Of a DNA stretch of 64,000 nucleotides, positions 56,045-64,000 are shown piece by piece. This DNA is from Candidatus Methylomirabilota bacterium (GTDB lineage Bacteria > Methylomirabilota > Methylomirabilia > Methylomirabilales > Methylomirabilaceae): assembly GCA_016207095.1 (NCBI GenBank), contig JACQQF010000020.1, forward strand, positions 1-64,000, given 5' to 3'. A program made the position numbers and the translations under genes. The number at the start of each line of letters is the position of its first letter. Position 1 is the stretch's first letter. Below the pieces are notes generated by a model. It did no database searches. It worked only from the letters and a program-made list of their open reading frames with translations, and was not told the origin of the DNA.

Positions 56045-56280
56045 CCTCTCACCTCCCCGTTAAGATGCCGTGCACGGTCTGCTCGCTCGTCTGCGTCATT
56101 CAGGGGCTACCCAACAATTGGGGCCCCAGTAGCACTCCCCTTGCCTTTTCTGCGTGTTCGTATCACCCCCCCCTTTCGATCGACACCATCGGTTAGGCCC
56201 CCCTGGCTCCATTAGCTCAGAGGACCAAGCTCCTGAAAAAAGCAGCAAAACCACACGTTATCTACACTTGTAGGCGGCAC

Positions 56281-56308
56281 CTTATCACCGCCTCACAAGC
56301 CTTGTCAA
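56281..56308 (-). promoter_or_regulatory. Promoter of porin 1
   Basis: Minus strand TTGACA (56308-56303), 16-bp spacer, GATAAG (56286-56281). The block ACAAGGC....CGGTGATAA is shared with the region upstream of porin 2 (58330-58357), so the promoter was copied with the gene. Confidence 0.65.
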
Positions 56309-56350
56309 GGAATTTTTCACCGGCCTGGGGCGTTCATAGTTCGGTACCCC

Positions 56351-56457
56351 CGCCCGCACCCCGCACTTCAGACTTCGCCCCTGCCACGGGCGCAGCAAGC
56401 AGCGCCCCTACAACGCACTTCGCACCTCGCACACCGTACCTCGCACTTCGCACGTCC
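56351..56457. repeat. Heptamer array with an embedded GC-rich dispersed repeat
   Basis: CGCACCC, CGCACTT, CAGACTT and CGCCCCT units, then a copy of the repeat ACGGGCGCAGCAAGCAGCGC (compare 47604-47635), then CGCACTT, CGCACCT, CGCACTT units. Located right after the stop of porin 2. Confidence 0.78.
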
Positions 56458-56458
56458 C

Positions 56459-58162
56459 TCAGAAATTCCACAGCAACTCCAACGCCAGCCGTATGGCGGT
56501 CTCATCCACCCCCTGGCCGCCGGGTGAGGCGGCTATCCTCGTTGTGATCGTCGTGATATCCCTGACGGCGTCGCCGGGGAACAGGAACGAGAACTGACCC
56601 TTCACGACAAAGTTCTTGTCCAGCCACACCATCACCTCGTTGTCCCATCCAACCCCGACCTCCTTGCTGTTCACAAAACCGGAGTTCGGGCTCGCCGGGC
56701 ACGGAAGGGGAGCGGTCAGCACCGGGATTTCAACCACGGCGGGATTCACACACGGCTTCTCGTCATAGCGGAGGTAATAGGCGTTCGTCCGGTAGACCAG
56801 ATTGGCCAGGGGAGCGACCGTGACCCCGCCTCCGACCAGCATGAGGCCAGGGCTGTCGCCCCGGCCGTTGCTCAGCAAGCCGCCTGTGACGAGCCCCGCA
56901 TGCTGATTCCCCCTGAGGTTCGGGATGAACGAATAGAGGTTGGTCCCAACCACTATGTTGAAATCCGCCAGGATGGTGTTCTCGCCCCCGAAGATCGGTG
57001 TAAAGCGCTGGCCATCGACGTTGCCGACATAGCCTTGCAGCTTATCATCCCTGGGATTGTCATCACCCGAGGCATAGAGCACGCCGACATGCGGGACGAG
57101 GCGAAAGCCCACAAAGGGGGTCAGGTCATAGGCGAGATCGAGGAGGAAGGCTTGTGCATCGATGTCATAGTTCGCATTATTGATGTCGGTCACCGCGGCA
57201 TTCGTAATCCCGGTGTTCCTGGCCTCGCCGAACTGATAGACGTACTGCCCGGTGAACTTGAAGCCCGCGACGTTCGCCGTGACGACCGGGCCGATGTGGT
57301 GGCTGTTCACCTTCGGGCAGGGATTGCCGATGACCGAGAGTGGACCCGGGAGGAGGCGGCATGGATCGCCCGTCGGAAGGAGAAACCGCATGGCCATGTG
57401 ATCAAACGTATAGAGCAGGCCAAGCTTGACATCCTTGGTCGGCGAGAAGTTGATCCGCGCGGAGTAGATATCGCGGTCGTTGTCATAGCTGGTGTTGGTG
57501 ACGGCATTCCTGACGACTGCGCCGGACACCACAGCGGGGAACATCCTCGCTCGGTTTACCTCATCCTTCTTGTGATAGCCGAACTGCCAATCGACGTTGG
57601 CGACGCCGCCCTTGAGCCAGAAGCCGGGATCGTCATCGCCATAGACCAATAGCGCGGTATCGAGGTCTACCGCGTAGATATCCCAGCCTGCATGGAGGCG
57701 GGAAGAGATCCAGGGGAGTTTGATGCTGGCATTGAGGCGCTCGAGGCCGAACGAGTTGAAGTCACCCTGGGTTTGATTCGAGCGGTCCACCGTGCGGGAA
57801 GAGAGGACGTCGTCGAACTCCAGGGCCATATAGACGTCCCAGAGGTCGCCCTTCGCAAAATTGAAGTAGAGCCGATCCTCGGACCGGATATAGCCGCAAC
57901 AAACGACCCCCGCCTCGTTCAGATGGTTGAGAAAGATCCTCGCCGATGGGTTGGTTTTACCGAAGAGTGTCTTGTCGCTGATCCCGAAGTCCCAGTTCTG
58001 CTCGTAGACCGGGATCACGCGGACCTGACCACCGAACGTCGCGGTAATATCGCCGTCGGTCTTGATCACGACGCCTCCAGGTCCGGCAAAGGCAATGTCT
58101 GAGAAATCCATGAATGACAGGAATAGCACGAGAGCAAGAACGGCAGGTAAGCTGCGCCTCAT
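56459..58162 (-). CDS. Outer-membrane porin-like protein (paralogue 2)
   Basis: 567 aa. Signal peptide with LPAVLALVLFLSFMDFSDIA and cleavage near AFAG, then GPGGVVIKTDGDITATFGGQ. Homologous along its whole length to paralogue 1, with insertions in loops (for example DKTLFGKTNPSARIF), and the same C-terminal LALELLWNF. ATG at 58162 chosen because GGGGAGGTGGACG precedes it; the longer frame to 58288 is rejected. The pair arose by tandem duplication, promoter included. Confidence 0.85.
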   Translation of the reverse strand: MRRSLPAVLALVLFLSFMDFSDIAFAGPGGVVIKTDGDITATFGGQVRVIPVYEQNWDFGISDKTLFGKTNPSARIFLNHLNEAGVVCCGYIRSEDRLYFNFAKGDLWDVYMALEFDDVLSSRTVDRSNQTQGDFNSFGLERLNASIKLPWISSRLHAGWDIYAVDLDTALLVYGDDDPGFWLKGGVANVDWQFGYHKKDEVNRARMFPAVVSGAVVRNAVTNTSYDNDRDIYSARINFSPTKDVKLGLLYTFDHMAMRFLLPTGDPCRLLPGPLSVIGNPCPKVNSHHIGPVVTANVAGFKFTGQYVYQFGEARNTGITNAAVTDINNANYDIDAQAFLLDLAYDLTPFVGFRLVPHVGVLYASGDDNPRDDKLQGYVGNVDGQRFTPIFGGENTILADFNIVVGTNLYSFIPNLRGNQHAGLVTGGLLSNGRGDSPGLMLVGGGVTVAPLANLVYRTNAYYLRYDEKPCVNPAVVEIPVLTAPLPCPASPNSGFVNSKEVGVGWDNEVMVWLDKNFVVKGQFSFLFPGDAVRDITTITTRIAASPGGQGVDETAIRLALELLWNF

Positions 58163-58329
58163 CGTCCACCTCCCCGTTGAGATGTCGCGCCCTGAGAAGT
58201 GAGCAGAACTCTCTCCCACTTCGCGAGACGTCTTATGATGAAATCGCAGGAGGATCGAACCGCAAGAGGATAGTTCCCTCTGCATCATCGCAGCAGAAGG
58301 GCCAAGCTGTTCCTAAACTTCGCGGGCAC

Positions 58330-58357
58330 GTTATCACCGGTTCCCACGCCTTGTCCA
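58330..58357 (-). promoter_or_regulatory. Promoter of porin 2
   Basis: Minus strand TGGACA (58357-58352), 16-bp spacer, GATAAC (58335-58330). Matches the porin 1 promoter block. Confidence 0.6.
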
Positions 58358-58457
58358 GCAATTTCTTCCCCCTCACCCCGATCACTCTGAACAGGCCATA
58401 GGGTTGAGAGATATCAGAGCATCCACCCTGGACCCTAACCCCCGGACCCTGACTTCT

Positions 58458-60434
58458 TTACTGCAGGCGAATCGCCTGGATTTCGCTTCTTCCGCCGAAC
58501 CCCAGCCTGCCCTCTTTCATCACCAGCAACAGGAGGTGGCGCCCGAGTCCCCCTCCAAGATCAGCAACGCCATAATCGGCTAGGGTTCCCTCGAAAAGAG
58601 GAGTCTGCCACACCTGTTCAAGTCGGGCGTCATTCCATCTCAGGGCGGTCAACCTCGCTGCCTTGCGCCGCGTTATCCAGCGCAACATTGCAGGTCCGCT
58701 TGCTTCCTCCCGCCCCAAGATAATTTCAGGTCGCGCTCCGTCTTCGCCGCCCTCAACAAGGATCCGAGGGCTGGTACCGCGCCCTGACGAGGCGAGACGC
58801 CCGCTATCTGCGTAGCTCGCAAGCTTCCCAGCCTGGGAATGGACTTCAAGAACCCCTCCCTCCTTCAGCGTCAGGTACCGGATCCCCACGCCGCCACCAA
58901 GATCTGCAAGCTGTAGCCCCGCTAGAGCAAGCCCCGGCGGGGCATCGAGCGTTTGACCCCGGGCGTAGCTACGGCCATCCCAGGCGTACTGGTGGATCGG
59001 GCCCGACGGGCGACCTTCGTGCTGGACCTCCTGACCAAAGAGCTGGGCCGTTTTTCCATCGGAGGACAGCGCTCGGAGGACCAGGTTCGGCATCTCCCAG
59101 ACGAGGTCGAGTCGCTTGTCTCTCAACCGCAGAACGAGGGAACGAACGCGGCTCTTTTGCGAGAGGGTCATGATGATCTCGGCGCGGCCGTCGCCGTCAA
59201 GGTCGGCTGTCTCGAGAACCACGACCGTTTCCTTGCCAGTCAAGGCCAGTTCCGTGATCTGATGGAGGCGTCGGCCATCGATCCGGTGAAGCAAGAGCCG
59301 ATCGGCCGCCGCCAGCAGTAGCTCCGGCGTGCCGTCGCCGTCCAGGTCTCCCACGGCCAGAGCCTGCATCGGCCCGTCGAACTCCGGCCCAAGTCGGAAT
59401 CCTTCCGAAGACAGCCGAGGTCGCGCAGGGCGCGGGGTAGACACCTTGCGCAAATCGACGGGGGCGGCTGCCGAAGGCCCAGGCGGACGACTGGCGCTGG
59501 CCTGCCGGGACCCCGCCAACGGTCGATCCTGAGGGATGAGGCCCGGCTTCACTTCCGCGCTGGCCAACAGGAGAGGGTTGCCGGTCAGCGTCGAGAACAC
59601 CTGAACGTCAAGGGAGGCGCCATTCGGGTGGGGCGTCAAACGGCCCATCAGCAGCGCTTGAGCCTTGCCCCTCTCGGAAAGCTGCTTGAGGATGCGTGGG
59701 TCGGCGAACTCCGCTGCCGCCAGGTTCTTATCGGCGAGCACCATCGATCGTAACTGCCGCTCCTCGATCAACTCAAAGCGACCTGTTCGAAGCAAGGCAG
59801 CCCCGAGATCCTTGGTCACTGCTCGCGTGTTGGCGTCCTTGACACCTTCCACTTCGACATTCGGAAAGGCCACGATCATCCGCGCCATCGAGACCCGAAC
59901 CTGATCGCCCTGCCGCATCTCCGCCTTCTCAGCCCGTTTGGTGATAGCCGCTACAGCGTATCGCTCCCGAACTTGCAGGATGCGGAGCATTCCCAGGTCT
60001 TTGTCCAGCCTCCCCAACGCCTCCATGGTAAGGGGGTGTTTGAACTCCTCCCCTTCGCGGAAGACTTCTAGTTCCATCCCTTGAAAGACGCCATCTGCCG
60101 TTCCACGATCGATCAGAACCTGGTCGCCCTCGAAGCCGATGATCATTCCCTCTACTCGGGGAAAGGCAGCAGCTACGCGGTCGGCCACAACCCGCGTGGC
60201 TTCCGCGAACCGACTCTCCTTCTCGCGGGCAGGACCCGTGGGTCGTCCCTGGGCGGGGGCGCGAGCCTGAGCGAACGCCATTCCGCTCGGCGAGAGGCTA
60301 AGCACGAATAGTGATAATACGAGGAAGCAAAGAAGCAGCGCCCAAGAGATTGCGGTCAACGGGAGGAATTGCCTATCGGCCACTAATGCCCCCAAACTAA
60401 AGCATCGCCACTGAATTCCCTTGCCGGTGGTCAT
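58458..60434 (-). CDS. Secreted FG-GAP/VCBS repeat protein with FlgT-C-like and CsgG-like segments
   Basis: 658 aa. Hydrophobic N-terminal segment (residues about 28-50) consistent with a signal or anchor. Residues about 95-180 (GDQVLIDRGTADGVFQGMEL, HPLTMEALGRLDKDLG) resemble FlgT-C; about 185-290 (MIVAFPNVEVEGVKD, RTGRFELIEERQLRSM) resemble CsgG/LpoB; from 350 on come beta-propeller repeats with calcium-type loops VGDLDGDGTPELLL and ADLDGDGRAEIIM. Shares two modules, in the opposite order, with the lipoprotein at 52944. Likely surface or periplasmic; function unknown. Confidence 0.72.
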   Translation of the reverse strand: MTTGKGIQWRCFSLGALVADRQFLPLTAISWALLLCFLVLSLFVLSLSPSGMAFAQARAPAQGRPTGPAREKESRFAEATRVVADRVAAAFPRVEGMIIGFEGDQVLIDRGTADGVFQGMELEVFREGEEFKHPLTMEALGRLDKDLGMLRILQVRERYAVAAITKRAEKAEMRQGDQVRVSMARMIVAFPNVEVEGVKDANTRAVTKDLGAALLRTGRFELIEERQLRSMVLADKNLAAAEFADPRILKQLSERGKAQALLMGRLTPHPNGASLDVQVFSTLTGNPLLLASAEVKPGLIPQDRPLAGSRQASASRPPGPSAAAPVDLRKVSTPRPARPRLSSEGFRLGPEFDGPMQALAVGDLDGDGTPELLLAAADRLLLHRIDGRRLHQITELALTGKETVVVLETADLDGDGRAEIIMTLSQKSRVRSLVLRLRDKRLDLVWEMPNLVLRALSSDGKTAQLFGQEVQHEGRPSGPIHQYAWDGRSYARGQTLDAPPGLALAGLQLADLGGGVGIRYLTLKEGGVLEVHSQAGKLASYADSGRLASSGRGTSPRILVEGGEDGARPEIILGREEASGPAMLRWITRRKAARLTALRWNDARLEQVWQTPLFEGTLADYGVADLGGGLGRHLLLLVMKEGRLGFGGRSEIQAIRLQ

Positions 60435-60481
60435 GAAAAGCGTATCCAGGCACCCGCGAGGCGGAGGGGATCCACAATCTT

Positions 60482-60507
60482 CCCTCTCCCCGATTGCGGG
60501 GAGAGGG
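60482..60507. repeat. Palindromic hairpin CCCTCTCCCC / GGGGAGAGGG
   Basis: 10-bp perfect stem with 6-nt loop, followed by TCAGGGTGAGGGG. Resembles a very common bacterial intergenic repeat and could act as a terminator after mce. Confidence 0.7.
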
Positions 60508-60558
60508 TCAGGGTGAGGGGAAGCTGCGAGACAGCCAGCCTATGTGAAGGACGGTCTG

Positions 60559-60972
60559 CTATGAACTCGGCCGGTGCTGCTCGACCAGCTCGACCAGGAC
60601 ACCATTGCAGCCTTTCGGGTGCAAGAACGCCACGCTCGTCCCCCGGGAGCCCGGCTTTGGGACCTTATCGATAAGAGGGAACCCGGCCGCATCCAACCGG
60701 CTCAGCGTCCCAGGGAGGTCCTCGACCTCGAGGCAGATATGGTGGATGCCCTCGCCCCTCTTCTCGATGAACTTGGCTGTCGGATTGTCCGAACCGATCC
60801 CTTCCACCAACTCGATCCGACTGTCCCCGAGCTCGAAGAATGCCACCTTCACGCGCTCGACCGAGAGGGTCTCCGTATGCCCACGCTCGATCCCCAAGAG
60901 GGTTTCGAACAGCTTGGCAGAGGCGTCTACATCCTTCACAGCGATGGCGATGTGCTCGATCCGGGTGACCAT
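60559..60972 (-). CDS. mce: Methylmalonyl-CoA epimerase
   Basis: 137 aa, two vicinal-oxygen-chelate repeats. Metal ligands in RIEHIAIAVKDVD (His), GEGIHHICLEVEDL (His) and GVLVELVEQ (Glu). It interconverts (S)- and (R)-methylmalonyl-CoA. ATG at 60972 with GGAGG upstream. Downstream of the mutase gene, completing the propionyl-CoA to succinyl-CoA route. Confidence 0.93.
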   Translation of the reverse strand: MVTRIEHIAIAVKDVDASAKLFETLLGIERGHTETLSVERVKVAFFELGDSRIELVEGIGSDNPTAKFIEKRGEGIHHICLEVEDLPGTLSRLDAAGFPLIDKVPKPGSRGTSVAFLHPKGCNGVLVELVEQHRPSS

Positions 60973-60985
60973 AGAACCTCCAAGG

Positions 60986-61090
60986 ACAGGGGTTAGGGGT
61001 TAGGGTATAGGGTCTAGGGAATGACTATGAGGATTAAAGACGGCATATGCTCAGTCGCCCCCCAAACCCTACACCCTAGACCCTCTACCC
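60986..61090. repeat. Heptamer hairpin (GGGTCTA flavour)
   Basis: Left arm GGGGTTA, GGGGTTA, GGGTATA, GGGTCTA; right arm AACCCTA, CACCCTA, GACCCTC. Between mce and the mutase gene, with about 50 bp in the centre. Confidence 0.8.
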
Positions 61091-61095
61091 TTTCT

Positions 61096-62775
61096 TTATA
61101 TGGTAACTGTTTCGCGGTGCTCACCGAAGATGTTCCGGAGTACGGAGCAGATCTCCCCGATAGTGGCGTAGGCTTTGACTGCCTCGATCAACAGAGGAAG
61201 CAGGTTCTCCTTCCCTCGCGCCGCCCGACCCAACGCCTCGAGCGTTTTGTCCGCTCTATGCTGGTCCCGACTGCCGCGGACCCGGTTCAGCTTGGCTCGT
61301 TGCTCCACCTCAAGCCTGGGATCGACGGCAAAGACGGGGATGGTGACCGGGTCGGCGGTGGCGAACTCATTGAGGCCCACCACGATGCGGCGGCGCTCTT
61401 CAGTCGCTCGCTGTTCCCGATACGCGGCCTCCTGGATCTCGCGCTGTATGAATCCAGCCTCGATGGCTCGAAGCGTCCCCCCCATGGCATCGATCTTCTC
61501 GAGGTAGGCCGAGGCCTCTCGCTCGATCCGATCGGTCAGCGCTTCAAGACAATGCGAGCCGCCAAGCGGATCGACGGTGTCCGCGACGCCGCTCTCGTAA
61601 GCGATGATCTGCTGGGTCCTGAGCGCCAGGCGAACTGCCTCCTCGGTGGGAAGTCCCAGTGCCTCATCACGCGAGTTGGTGTGAAGCGACTGAGCCCCAC
61701 CCAACACCGCGGCCAGGGCCTGCAGCGCCACGCGGACCGCGTTGTTTTCGGGCTGCTGCGCCGTCAGGCTCACCCCGGAGGTCTGGGCGTGAAACCGCAG
61801 CATCCAGGATCTTGTATCGCCGGCTTTGAACCGCTCCCGCATGATCGTGGCCCACAGGCGACGGGCCGCCCGGTACTTGGCCACCTCTTCCAGGAGGTTG
61901 TTCTGGGCGTTGAAAAAGAAGGAGAGCTGGGAGGCGAAGCGGTCCACGTCAAGCCCTGTGGCGATCGCAGCCTCCACATAGGCGATCCCGTCCGCCAGCG
62001 TGAATGCCACCTCCTGGACCGCCGTTGACCCGGCTTCCCGAATATGGTAGCCACTGATGCTGATGGCGTTCCAGCGCGGCAGCTGTGCGGCGCAGTAGGC
62101 GAACGTATCGGTGATGAGACGCATGGAAGGTCCGGGCGGGAAGATATATGTCCCGCGGGCGATATATTCCTTGAGGATGTCGTTCTGCACGGTCCCCGAG
62201 ATCTTGTCGGGCGCGACGCCTTGCTGCTCCGCAACGGCCACGTACATAGCCAGGAGGATGGAGGCAGTGGCGTTGATGGTCATGGAGGTGCTGACTCTGT
62301 CAAGCGGGATCCCCCGCAGCAGGGCCTCCATATCGGTCAGGGAGTCGATGGCCACGCCGACCTTTCCAACCTCTCCCGCTGCCATCGGATCGTCCGAGTC
62401 GTACCCGATCTGGGTTGGGAGGTCGAAGGCGACCGAGAGCCCGGTCTGTCCCTGCTGAAGCAGATAGTGGAATCGCCGATTGGTATCCTCCGCCGTCCCG
62501 AAGCCCGCATACTGCCTCATGGTCCAGAGGCGGCCCCGATACATGGTCGGCTGCACCCCGCGGGTAAAGGGGTAACTGCCGGGAAATCCCAGCCGATCCG
62601 AGTAATCGTTGTCAGAGAGATCCAGAGGGGTGTAGAGGCCTTTCACCTCGATGTCGGAACTGGTCTGAAACCCCCTCTTCCGCTCCGGCGCCCGCTTGAG
62701 TGTGGGCTGGAGGGTCTCCACCTTCCACGCATCGAGGGAGTCCTTCAAGTGTTCTAATCGTTCTGCTTCATCCAT
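61096..62775 (-). CDS. mcmA1: Methylmalonyl-CoA mutase, large (catalytic) subunit
   Basis: 559 aa, the length of a catalytic subunit without the B12 domain. Motifs: [20 protein letters not shown] with the substrate Tyr, [34 protein letters not shown] and [20 protein letters not shown]. It rearranges methylmalonyl-CoA to succinyl-CoA; an isobutyryl-CoA-type mutase is possible. The B12-binding subunit and the MeaB GTPase are not in the window. Confidence 0.92.
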   Translation of the reverse strand: MDEAERLEHLKDSLDAWKVETLQPTLKRAPERKRGFQTSSDIEVKGLYTPLDLSDNDYSDRLGFPGSYPFTRGVQPTMYRGRLWTMRQYAGFGTAEDTNRRFHYLLQQGQTGLSVAFDLPTQIGYDSDDPMAAGEVGKVGVAIDSLTDMEALLRGIPLDRVSTSMTINATASILLAMYVAVAEQQGVAPDKISGTVQNDILKEYIARGTYIFPPGPSMRLITDTFAYCAAQLPRWNAISISGYHIREAGSTAVQEVAFTLADGIAYVEAAIATGLDVDRFASQLSFFFNAQNNLLEEVAKYRAARRLWATIMRERFKAGDTRSWMLRFHAQTSGVSLTAQQPENNAVRVALQALAAVLGGAQSLHTNSRDEALGLPTEEAVRLALRTQQIIAYESGVADTVDPLGGSHCLEALTDRIEREASAYLEKIDAMGGTLRAIEAGFIQREIQEAAYREQRATEERRRIVVGLNEFATADPVTIPVFAVDPRLEVEQRAKLNRVRGSRDQHRADKTLEALGRAARGKENLLPLLIEAVKAYATIGEICSVLRNIFGEHRETVTI

Positions 62776-62792
62776 CGCTCGTCCCTGAAGGC

Positions 62793-62873
62793 GTTCACGG
62801 TTGACGGTTGACGGACGGAGTGATTGAGTCTGTCTTTGCCCTATCCGTGAACTGTGAACTGTAAACCGTCAAC
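62793..62873. repeat. Heptamer hairpin (GGTTGAC flavour) upstream of the mutase
   Basis: Left arm GTTCACG, GTTGACG, GTTGACG; right arm CCGTGAA, CTGTGAA, CTGTAAA, CCGTCAA. Same flavour as the prmA insert. Confidence 0.82.
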
Positions 62874-62878
62874 ATCTC

Positions 62879-63385
62879 TTATTCGATCACTACCAAGACC
62901 TCGCCACCACCGACGCCTGCGCCCTCCTGGACCTTGATCTCTTTGACCACTCCAGGGCCGGTCGCCTTCAGCTCGTTTTCCATCTTCATCGCCTCGATCA
63001 CAATGACCCCTTGCCCGGCGCTGACCTCCTGTCCGGATGCGACCAGGAGCTTGACGACTTTGCCAGGCATCGGGGCAACAATGGTCTGGGGTCCCCCTTT
63101 GCCCTGGCCCCCGGCGCGAGCCGCCTTTCGCCGGTGGCGGCCCGTCTCCTCAAACTCGATGCGGTGGAGTTCGCCCTCAACCCAAATCGCGAGCACGCCC
63201 TCCCCCTCCTCAACCACATCGACCTCGTACGACCGGCCCTTCACGAGAAGAGAGAACAGGCCCCCCACGATGGGGGTAAAATCGACCTCGTGAGTCGTCT
63301 CATCGAGCTGGACTGCCGCGGGCGATCCCATCGCGGTCACCACCACCCGATAGGTCCGTCCTTGAAAGTCAGCGAGATAACTCAT
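62879..63385 (-). CDS. Biotin carboxyl carrier protein of an acyl-CoA carboxylase
   Basis: 168 aa. The C-terminal half is a biotinyl domain with the attachment Lys in VIVIEAMKMENELKA and the PMPGKVVKLLVASGQEV opening. The N-terminal part (YRVVVTAMGSPAAVQLDE) resembles the BT domain of propionyl-CoA carboxylase alpha subunits, so the alpha subunit is split into two genes here. GGGGAG precedes the ATG at 63385. Confidence 0.9.
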   Translation of the reverse strand: MSYLADFQGRTYRVVVTAMGSPAAVQLDETTHEVDFTPIVGGLFSLLVKGRSYEVDVVEEGEGVLAIWVEGELHRIEFEETGRHRRKAARAGGQGKGGPQTIVAPMPGKVVKLLVASGQEVSAGQGVIVIEAMKMENELKATGPGVVKEIKVQEGAGVGGGEVLVVIE

Positions 63386-63394
63386 AGACTCCCC

Positions 63395-63482
63395 GTGCGA
63401 GGTCCGAAGTCCGAGGTGCGGATATTGACGTTCGTTTCATCGCACCCCGAACCTCGCACTTCGCACCCCGCACTTCGCACTT
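63395..63482. repeat. Heptamer hairpin between the two carboxylase genes
   Basis: Left arm GTGCGAG, GTCCGAA, GTCCGAG, GTGCGGA; right arm CGCACCC, CGAACCT, CGCACTT, CGCACCC. GTGCGAG flavour. Confidence 0.85.
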
Positions 63483-63485
63483 TTC

Positions 63486-64000
63486 TTACCTCCGTCGCAC
63501 CGCTTCGTGTCGAGCGGCCAATTTCCAAAGGCTTTCGGCGGGCCCGCCCTGCCCGCCCGATCCTTGCACTAAGGGCTTCTTGGTGTGCAGATAGAGCGAG
63601 CCGGCGACCAGCGCGATCTCAGCCAGGCCCTCCTTCGCCCCGACCAACCCTTTGGCAAGCCACTCCTCCAGAAACCGGGTATGGATCTGGCCCGCCAGAA
63701 CCTGCGGGTCCTCCAGGATCCGGAGGTGAAACGGGATGCTCGTCTTCACGCCCAGGATCACATATTCGCCCAGGGCGCGCCGCATCCTGCGGATCGCCTC
63801 GTCCCGATCGCGACCCCAGGCGATCAGCTTCGATATAATGGGGTCGTAGTAGATCGAGACCTCGCACCCCTCGTAGATCCCGCTGTCAACCCGGATGCCG
63901 GGTCCGCTCGGGCTCCGCAGCGTGTGGATCCTCCCGGGCGACGGCATGAAGTTATTGAAGGGGTCTTCAGCGTAGATGCGGCATTCGATGGCGTGCCCAC
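63486..64000 (-). CDS. Acyl-CoA (propionyl-CoA) carboxylase, biotin carboxylase subunit, C-terminal part
   Basis: Runs off the right edge; the last 170 or so residues are visible. [40 protein letters not shown] and [15 protein letters not shown] are the C-terminal biotin carboxylase motifs. The enzyme carboxylates biotin on the carrier encoded next. With mutase and epimerase downstream it forms a propionyl-CoA assimilation or degradation cluster, likely PccA type. Confidence 0.93.
   Translation of the reverse strand, partial: GHAIECRIYAEDPFNNFMPSPGRIHTLRSPSGPGIRVDSGIYEGCEVSIYYDPIISKLIAWGRDRDEAIRRMRRALGEYVILGVKTSIPFHLRILEDPQVLAGQIHTRFLEEWLAKGLVGAKEGLAEIALVAGSLYLHTKKPLVQGSGGQGGPAESLWKLAARHEAVRRR

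Overview
The window is a GC-rich bacterial chromosome segment. Almost every gene lies on the minus strand, so transcription runs mainly from high to low coordinates. LpxC, TonB-dependent uptake, porin-like barrels ending in Phe, a lipoprotein and an ArnT-like glycosyltransferase indicate a diderm with lipid A. The blocks rho-rpmE-prfA-prmC-murA-his, hrcA-grpE-dnaJ-prmA-rsmE-polA-coaE and rpsU-yqeY-mutS2-dnaG-rpoD suggest a deep-branching lineage of the NC10 (Methylomirabilota), Nitrospirota or Deltaproteobacteria type. NC10 is my preferred guess; it is inference and no marker here proves it.

Layout. 0-1.3 kb: PIN-domain toxins and a VapB-type antitoxin. 1.4-7.9 kb: PolX polymerase, a Clp1/Grc3-like polynucleotide kinase and an NtrY-NtrX sigma-54 two-component pair. 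8.5-11.7 kb: lpxC, a DciA-like gene, RNase HI, a zinc-ribbon coiled-coil protein and a CAT-anticodon tRNA. 11.9-19.1 kb: the macromolecular synthesis cluster. 19.4-22 kb: an accessory patch with VapBC, HicBA, two AT-richer orphan genes and one attC-like site. 22-35 kb: hinT, the histidine operon, murA, prmC, prfA, rpmE, rho. 35.4-44.7 kb: coaE, polA, an rsmE remnant, prmA, dnaJ, grpE, hrcA (CIRCE-controlled), hemW, lepB, lepA. 46.5-50 kb: polyprenyl synthase, ArnT-like transferase, PAP2 phosphatase. 50-60.4 kb: an envelope region with a TonB receptor preceded by a terminator-bearing leader, two tandem porin paralogues, and two proteins sharing CsgG-like and FlgT-C-like segments. 60.5-64 kb: a propionyl-CoA carboxylase / methylmalonyl-CoA epimerase and mutase cluster running off the right edge.

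The most striking content is repetitive DNA. (1) About 18 hairpin-forming loci are built from imperfect 7-bp units (GTGCGAG, GGTTGAC, GGTTCCG, GTTCAGG, TCAGCCA, GGGTCTA and variants). Some lie between genes, but others are read in frame inside hisF, prmC and prmA, or form the ends of hisD, hisC, grpE and hemW; the strictly internal copies are 90, 75 and 69 bp, all multiples of three. This resembles the behaviour of Rickettsia palindromic elements but with a heptamer architecture. (2) A MITE-like element of about 105 bp with ends GTGCCGTTCCAACT shows TA target duplication, nesting of copies inside a copy, and in three cases supplies the G of a gene's TAG stop codon. (3) A longer relative (about 140-175 bp) and a separate 149-bp repeat each occur twice.

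Several genes show decay or change: rsmE is reduced to a 60-codon remnant still coupled to prmA, PolA appears to lack the 3'-5' exonuclease residues, an outer-membrane barrel survives only as its C-terminus, and dnaK is missing from the hrcA-grpE-dnaJ cluster. Coordinates and starts below are from reading the sequence; no database search was possible.
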